Shown one piece after another: positions 57,606 through 64,000 of a DNA stretch of 64,000 nt (position 1 is its first letter; every line of letters starts with the position of its first letter). The position numbers were made by a program, and so were the translations under genes. The notes beneath the pieces are model-generated. The model was not told where the DNA came from. It did not search any database and saw only the letters and a program-made list of their open reading frames with translations. The stretch is from Gigaspora margarita (taxonomy: Eukaryota > Glomeromycota > Glomeromycetes > Diversisporales > Gigasporaceae): contig WTPW01000765.1 of NCBI GenBank assembly GCA_009809945.1, positions 119,671-183,670 on the forward strand. The letters are read 5' to 3'.

Positions 57606-57776
57606 ATATTACCAAATAAAAGCTACCATCGAATAAAATCTACTTTTTGAATTTGGATCAAAAAATCTGAAAAGAGTTATTATGTTTTAATTATAAAATT
57701 ATACCCAAATAGAAGCTACTTTACGATTTAGTTAGAGAAAATCAAGAATTTTTTTGGTAGCTTCTATTTGGTAATA
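57606..57776. mobile_element. 171-bp MITE with agctacc ends
   Basis: Ends atattaccaaataaaagctacc and its inverse ggtagcttctatttggtaat are inverted. It is related to the element at 59536-59727, which shares ctgaaaagagtt/tttcagattttt and gaatagaagctacc motifs. Confidence 0.78.
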
Positions 57777-57802
57777 TATAGTATTAAATGTTAAAATATC
57801 CA

Positions 57803-58121
57803 GGTCCGTATTATTTCACTGAAAATCACTTCACAGACACCCCATTTTACTGACAAATTATTCACCGACAAATTCATTTTACCGATAGTTCATTTCACTG
57901 AAGCTCATTTCACCGACAAGTTTATTTCTATAAAGCACACTAACTTTAATCCTAATTTTACCCTGACCCTACCCTGATCCTAATGACAATGACCAGAATT
58001 ACTTTGTCAGTGAAATGAGCTTCGGTGAAATGAACTGTCAGTAAAATGAACTTGTCAGTGAATAATTTGTCGGTGAAATGGGGTGTCTGTGAAGTGAATG
58101 TCGGTGAAATGATTGCCACCC
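57803..58121. mobile_element. 319-bp MITE with repeated tttcaccgacaa motifs, 10-bp TSD
   Basis: Arms of about 120 bp are inverted copies (ggtccgtattatttcactg... and ...tcggtgaaatgattgccacc). Each arm holds about six variants of cattt(c/t)ac(c/t)gacaa. It is flanked by aaaatatcca at 57793-57802 and 58122-58131, a 10-bp duplication compatible with a Mutator-like origin. The centre has ccctgaccctaccctgatcc. Confidence 0.88.
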
Positions 58122-58131
58122 AAAATATCCA

Positions 58132-59078
58132 ATATTTATATATAAAATATAAAGTAGTATAATTTAAAAATAAATAATTTTAAAAAACTCTTTCTGTTTA
58201 TCATTTGTACACAAATTTTATTCAACTCTTCTGCTCAAAAAATCTTTATAACTTAGAAAATTATTAAATTAGTCTATTTTTATTTTCAAAAAATCTTGTT
58301 CTACACACAATTTTACATATAATAGCTAAGTTTCAAGCAGATAATAGCTAAACTCAACAAGAAAACTCACTTGTTGGCCTTTAGGCCTTCAAAATTAGTT
58401 TTTCTTAAATTTCTCTAAAACTACCTTTTAACCTTTATTTACAAACTTAGAAAAAGTTCTAGAACAAAATTTTCTCTTCAAAACAAGCTATAATAGATTA
58501 TTATAGCTTTAAAATTGACAAAGTTATTCTAAAATTTGTCCTAACTTCTTTTAATTTTTACTTTGTCTTTTTTTTACTTTTATCCCAAAAACTACATAAA
58601 TTCGTTTTTGTGTAACTTTCTATTGTGTAATCCACATTTTACAAGCTCCAAATTTTAGTGGTTCTTTTATAATTATACTAAATCCAATTATTTATAACAA
58701 AATTTGCACAAATTTAAAGTTTGATAAATTAGTACTTATTTAATTTGCACAAAGTAACCTTTTTGCACCAACCATATTAGTGCTACACAAGGTAACTTTG
58801 TACTACACTAGCCATTCTAGCCACACCAGCCATAGTTATACAAGCCACACAAGCCATATATTATTTAGTGTAACTACAAGCCCTTTTATTAGTGCAATAT
58901 TATACAAAGTAATTTTTATCTCATTGTGAAACTCTCTTTATCCTCTATTAGGCTATTTTAATTATACAATCTAATACTCTTTTTATTATTAAAAATTTTT
59001 AAATTTATTTTACTTCACTTTGTTTTTCTTATTACTTTTATATTCTATATACTTTTTTGTTACAAAACTTATTTCAAT
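58132..59078. other. Probable 5' leader of the downstream LINE
   Basis: C-rich, G-poor on the plus strand like the coding region that follows, with short repeats (agccacaccagccat, acaagccacacaagccat at 58815-58860). No ORF. That it belongs to the LINE is an inference from the shared base composition. Confidence 0.4.
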
Positions 59079-59535
59079 ATGTCAACATTAACTCAACAAG
59101 AACCAGATACTGCTAATCTTGATTACTTCTATATTTATCATGCCCAAAGCTTTGGTATTGCTCTTTTTGAAGATGAACAAGAAGATAACTTGAAAGCAAT
59201 TCCTCCAAACCAAGAACCAACTACTTGCCATACTAAAACTACTAGAACTAACAGAGCAACTTACTTCTTTTGTGCTTCTTCAACAACATCAGTAGTTATA
59301 TGCTTATGCTGCAAATACTATACAAAATTCATTTTAATTCAAAACAATACCTATCAACCCCATAAAGAATTCACTTAAATTGCAATAGGAAAAAAACAAA
59401 ATAGCAAAACTGTGGAACTTATTAACCAAATTTCTCAAACTTCTGATAATATTCCACCCTCTCCTACACCTCAACTATGTCAACATATATGCCCTAAATG
59501 CACTTATAACAATAAATATTATCCAAATAAAAGCT

Positions 59536-59727
59536 ACCGTATATTACCGAATAGAAGCTACCAAAAAATTTTTGATTTTCTTTGATTTTCTTAGACTAAA
59601 CCGCAGGGGTAGCTTCTATTCAGATCTAATTTTACTATTAAAACATAGTAACCATTTTCAGATTTTTGGATCCAAAATCGAAAGGTAGCTTCTATTCAGG
59701 GGTAGCTTCTATTCAGTAATATACGGT
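59536..59727. mobile_element. ~190-bp MITE inside the LINE zinc motif
   Basis: Ends accgtatattaccgaataga and its inverse ttcagtaatatacggt are inverted, with gaatagaagctacc repeated inside. It separates the CPKC half from the HTNC half of the predicted zinc finger. The target duplication is unclear. Confidence 0.78.
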
Positions 59728-61309
59728 ATATTCTTGTTGACAAAAAAGTTTATCATACAAATTGTACTGCTCCATTACCAACCTCTTCTGCTTCTCTCTC
59801 AACTACTTCTTCTTTAAATATTTTATCTACTATTTTCTATTTTGAAGATTCTAGAAAAAATCTAACTTCAATCTTTCAAAATTTACAAAATATCTCACAA
59901 TCATCTCAAGAAAACCCCCAAATAACAACTTTTGATTCATCAATCCATACTCTTTCATCAGCTATATCAACATCTACTCCCTTAACTCAACCTATTGTTC
60001 TTCCTACCCAATCTCTTGCAAATCCACTTTCTAATATCAATACAAATAAAACTTTTCAAACTTNTCAAACCCAATCATCTGTTAAACATACCTATTCTAG
60101 TAAATTAAAATCTCAAACTAATCCTCTTTCTTCAACTCTTGGGCCATTTACTTCAACTGAAACTTTACAACACTCTTCAATGGATATAAATAATACTTCT
60201 AGTGATTCTACTGATACTACCTTTAATAATCACACTAGCAAACCAACTGATTTAGAAGAACCAATTCAATCTAAACGAGATACATCTAATGATTTTGATT
60301 GGTTCAAACATTATNCAATTACTAGTNAAATNGAAAACAATACANCACTTAATACTCTTGGACACCAATTTTTCAACTTCATCAAACCTCTATTAATTGA
60401 TTTTGCTCCTGGCAAAATTGTTAAAACTTCTACTTAAAATAATAATAATAAAAACCAAAAAGAATTCAAACATATATTTAAATACTTAATGGCATCACTA
60501 GCTAGAAAACATTCTAAATTTTTTCTTGATCTAATTCTTAAAGCAAATCCCTTACTTGACAAAAACTCTATAGTACCCTTTTGCATTATTCTTGATACTT
60601 TTAAGTCTCTATTTCTTTAGTTTACAACTGAACTCTTTACTCAACTTAATTACAAAAAAATCTTATCATCTTTAAGTTCTATTTCTCCTTATAGTATTCA
60701 TAACCATAATCAAGTTGCTGCTCATGTACATTTATTCCTTCAAGACAAATATCAAACAATTCATGCCCAAAAGTTCATTGAAGAACTTAATATTAAACCT
60801 ATTCGCTTCAAAATTCACTATTCATTTAGTGAGAACACACCTAACAAATCTCTTTTTCAAATCCAAAATGACAACAAATATAATATTAATGTAGCCCTTA
60901 ATATTTCCAAGCAGCAATTTTCTCAAAACTTTAGAATTCCTTTTCTTAAACCTTTCATACAGGACCTTGATAAGTGGTTTGCTTTCTTTATTCCCACTTA
61001 TACTAGACAATTTACTAACTTATCAAAAACCACAGAGAAAAAAATATACAATCATATTAAACATGAGATTGCTACAACACTAGCCACTGAATGTAAAAAA
61101 CTTCCATCTTTTTTTAACCTACCTGAAATTACTTCACTTAGTGAGCGCAAAGAAGCAGTTGCCAAAGCTACTCTCTACCATATTTATAACTGCAATGCAG
61201 ATGAACATGCATGTAAAATTTTTAAAACTGGTACATCAAATTCAGAATCTGCTAATCAACACACCTATCAAAATATTTATCAATACTACTATAAAGAATC
61301 TCTTAATCT

Positions 61310-61840
61310 TGTGAAACATGCCCAGTCACTTGTCACCATAGCAGGAAGTACAGTCGTTCGCACATTACCAAATTCAGAACGCTAAATCCAGGGCCCCGAA
61401 GGTGCAGAAAAATTGGCTAGTTGTGGTAGCATGCAGGCTTGAGATACTTACCTAATGTGTTAGAGGCAGCTACATATCTTGAGATACGAACTCCCGAGAA
61501 GTACGCCAGTAGGGGACTTAGGTATACCAATTTGGAAGCATAAAGCGCCTACCTGGCAACTGACACCAAATTGGAAGTGATGATACTAGATAGTATGGGT
61601 AAAGTGGCGGACATGTGAATACCAATTGTTGGTTGAAAAAGGAACGTACAGATCCAGGTCAGCCATATATATGGAATATAGAAGGTTCTGGTAGGTTTAG
61701 GTCATAGTTAAATTAGTCCAAGTCTCAGTGCTTAAGTAGATAGTATATAAAAGATTGTACAGCGATGTTGTAATGATTAATATATATCCAATAAAGACCA
61801 AAGGCATAACTTCACCTTAACACAAAAAAAAAAAAAAAAA
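61310..61840 (+). mobile_element. SINE-like retroposon with poly(A) tail in the LINE
   Basis: 531 bp ending in about 19 A, flanked by a duplication of agaatctcttaatct (61295-61309; 61841-61855), the left copy with two more As. The body is GC-richer (gggccccgaaggtgcag, gtgttagaggcagctac) and non-coding, so it stands out. The head (gtcaccatagcaggaagtac; cagtcgttcgcac) has only weak resemblance to pol III A/B boxes. It is not homologous to SINE-1 or SINE-2 in their shared core. Confidence 0.82.
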
Positions 61841-63640
61841 AGAATCTCTTAATCTATATCTAGCACCTATACCACTTTCTAGTTCATCCAAACAATCTAT
61901 TATTCACCCTATTTTGGACTATTCAATCTTTGAAAAAAATGGAACTTGTTCTGCTACCTTTTTAAACCATTCCCTGCTCAAACTTTCTCAGATTTTGCAA
62001 ATGAAGCTAATAACTTCTAAAAGCTTAAAAATAATGCTGAACCTAATATTAAATGGAATACATTCTACTTTTATTCATACTTTAATGAATATCTCAAAGC
62101 TGTAGCAAAAAATGATAATATATACAACTTCTCTTATGATGAATCTATACACAAACTTCTTAATCAAACTACAGATCCTGCATTTATTGGTAGAGTTATT
62201 TCCTACTTTGAAATCTTCAAAAACTCTAAACAAATCTTTGCCCAAATCCGTACTCAATTTACCAAAAACCACTTATCTCATGCAGAGCAACTTATTATTA
62301 ATCATTACAATATCATTAAGCCAAACTTTACAAATGCTCTCTTTTATATCCATTATTAAATAAAAAAGATTCTATTTCAAAACAATCTCAAAAATCTCAA
62401 CAATCTTTTTACTAAATTCTTCTGTAAAAACATAAAAGCAGCTGCCATCTCTGGAAATAAAATGTTCTCCACTTTTTGTGGGCCATATTCAGAGGAAAAT
62501 GATGTAAGTAGGCAGGCAGAAAAGCCTATTTATGCGGAGGACCATATTTATGATAGCCAGACCCAATGTACAGGACAGGCTATGGTATCCTGCGCAGCTG
62601 TGAGAACCGAGCTTAAAATGGCAAGTGTCTCTACAGAAGATATTAACAATACTTCAGATACCATATCTTCATCTTTTTCTGAAGTATAACTTTCCTCCAA
62701 TACCTCTTTACTACTAACTGCTACCAACTTTAACAACTATCCAACATCAGAAATTAATAATAAATCCCTATTAGAAAAAGACTTCAATAATAAAGAAAAT
62801 GAACTACCTACAAATTCTTTAAATGACAGAAGCTATATCAGCCCCAATCCTAGCCCTCTTGAGATATATAACCCAACAACATGCTACAACAAATTTCTTT
62901 ACTATTACAGACTACAAACTCTACCTTCTCCACAAACTATAGGCTCTTTCTTGCAATATATACTAGAATATTACCCTATGTTTTATTCAAATTAATATAT
63001 CAAAATTTCTATTAAACCACATCCTCAATTTGATTATGTTTTTACTAAAGCACATATTTACCTCCCATATAAAAACCTTGTACCAGATCACTTCATATTT
63101 CCATCTTTTGGAGATCTACCATCCCTTTGCTATATAGAACTTAAATCACTCAATAACAATTTTCAAATACCAATCTTTATTGATAATTTTCTTTTTTCAA
63201 TACCCAACTTACAACTATATACAACTTCAAACCTTAATACTAATTCTTTCTCAAATATCAATTTACCTCATTCTTCTGAAGAACCCTGTTACAATAAATT
63301 CCTTAAAAAACATAATCTCCTACTTCTGCCACCTTTACAAACACTCAAATTCTTTATACAACATTTACTCAAAAATTCATTTTCACTATTATTCAAAATC
63401 TCTATTAATATTACAACTCTTGAAACACATATATATCTTAACACCCAAGATGAAGTTCTTCCTAACCATATTATACTCTCTCCTAATCAATATTCTATAT
63501 ACTACCAGTCACTAATCAAATCATCCACATCAAATCTCTTGCAAAATTTACATCTAAACATTGCAACACACAATGTTAGAGGCTTTAATATTGCTTCCAA
63601 AAGGCAAATTTGGCAGGACTACATCAGCAAATTTATAATA

Positions 63641-64000
63641 GTATAATCTTACGTAAGGTCTTACGAACTGTAATATAAGCAAAATATTACGTAATATATT
63701 TCGAAATATTTTGAAATATCAAATTTTCAAAATATTACGAAAATAATTTCAAAATATTTCGAAATATATTATGAAATATTTCGGACCCCTTTCAAAATAT
63801 TTTAGGACTAGGAAACCAAGCTGGATCAGTAAATCTGTAGTTCGAAATAGTTCGAAATAGTTCAATAATATTCAAATTCTATACTACAAAAAGATCAGAT
63901 TAGATCTTTTGTTTATAATTAGATCTTCTATTTTTTTATTAAATGATATATAACAATTAAAAGATCTTTAACAATTACAAAAATTCGCTGGGTAAAAAAA
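63641..64000. repeat. Short palindrome cluster at the LINE break point
   Basis: Dense gaaatatttc, cgaaatatttcg and ttacgtaa motifs in both orientations (63645-63785), then AT-rich DNA with aagatcagattagatctt. This is probably one end of a MITE or foldback that continues past the window. Confidence 0.6.

Larger units (their letters stand above)
59079..63640 (+). pseudogene. LINE 5' portion: long ORF1-like region running into an endonuclease domain
   Basis: It starts MSTLTQQEPDTANLDYFYIY. A LIM-like zinc motif (CPKCTYNNKYY...VYHTNC) is split by a MITE. A long Ser/Thr/Gln/Asn-rich region follows, then a helical basic region, and near 63560 the start of an exo/endonuclease fold, LNIATHNVRGFNIASKRQIW, the usual first strand of LINE endonucleases (N of 'NVRG' binding metal). 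Sequence then stops in AT-rich palindromes at about 63640, so the catalytic remainder and RT are missing. Stops or shifts: near 59378, 60435, 60618, 62102, 62687, 62994. A retroposon (61310-61840) is inserted; the reading frame resumes after it. Several N bases are present. Base use is C-rich, G-poor and unlike the surroundings. Confidence 0.72.

Overview
The window looks like nuclear DNA of an arbuscular mycorrhizal fungus (Glomeromycotina, Rhizophagus-like). It is very AT-rich, has short spliceosomal introns, contains runs of N typical of a draft scaffold, and is packed with degenerate transposons, including a Polinton and Plavaka/KDZ-type transposases. The taxon is an inference from element content and style; no host marker gene is present. 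I find no intact conventional host gene, no rRNA, no free-standing tRNA and no CRISPR array.

Layout. 1-6.8 kb: nested DNA transposons. A Mutator-like element with ~600-bp terminal inverted repeats and a 9-bp target duplication (1452-6416) carries a tRNA-headed SINE and a 1.3-kb hAT element with an 8-bp duplication. 6.8-20.8 kb: two Plavaka-type transposase pseudogenes (6780-8441 minus; 13118-16928 plus), each divergent from a member of an unrecognised multi-exon Q/N-rich family (9546-9966 plus; 10582-12745 minus). A third family member lies at 17660-20827 plus and contains a second SINE and a 100-N gap. 20.8-29 kb: AT-rich DNA with hAT-like MITEs that share one terminus (aggaccc...) and a 2.9-kb foldback element. 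29.5-32.9 kb: a 5'-truncated LINE with RT and RNase H. 34.2-37.0 kb: a Cys/His-rich pseudogene, probably transposon-borne. 38.5-40.3 kb: tandem ~300-bp palindromic repeats split by a 530-bp MITE.

40.6-54.1 kb is the most interesting unit: a ~13.5-kb Polinton/Maverick with ~0.6-kb terminal inverted repeats starting 5'-AG. It has protein-primed type DNA polymerase B and a Polinton integrase on the plus strand. Between them, in the opposite direction, is a retrotransposon-style Gag plus DSGA aspartic protease gene with no reverse transcriptase, whose start codon is 26 bp from the integrase start codon. Two further unrecognised proteins, a small minus-strand ORF and an outward-facing Cys-rich ORF inside each terminal repeat complete it. 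I could not find the canonical Polinton ATPase, adenovirus-type cysteine protease or jelly-roll capsid genes.

54-64 kb: more MITEs and a second LINE, this time a 5' portion. Its long ORF1-like reading frame runs into the start of an endonuclease domain, and a SINE-like retroposon and a MITE are inserted in it.

Most coding regions are broken. Where a residue can be inferred from a paralogue or family motif, many stops fit single C-to-T (or G-to-A) transitions. Nearly every gene here belongs to a mobile element, so genes work together only within elements: transposase plus divergent partner in the Plavaka units, and polymerase, integrase and Gag-protease in the Polinton.
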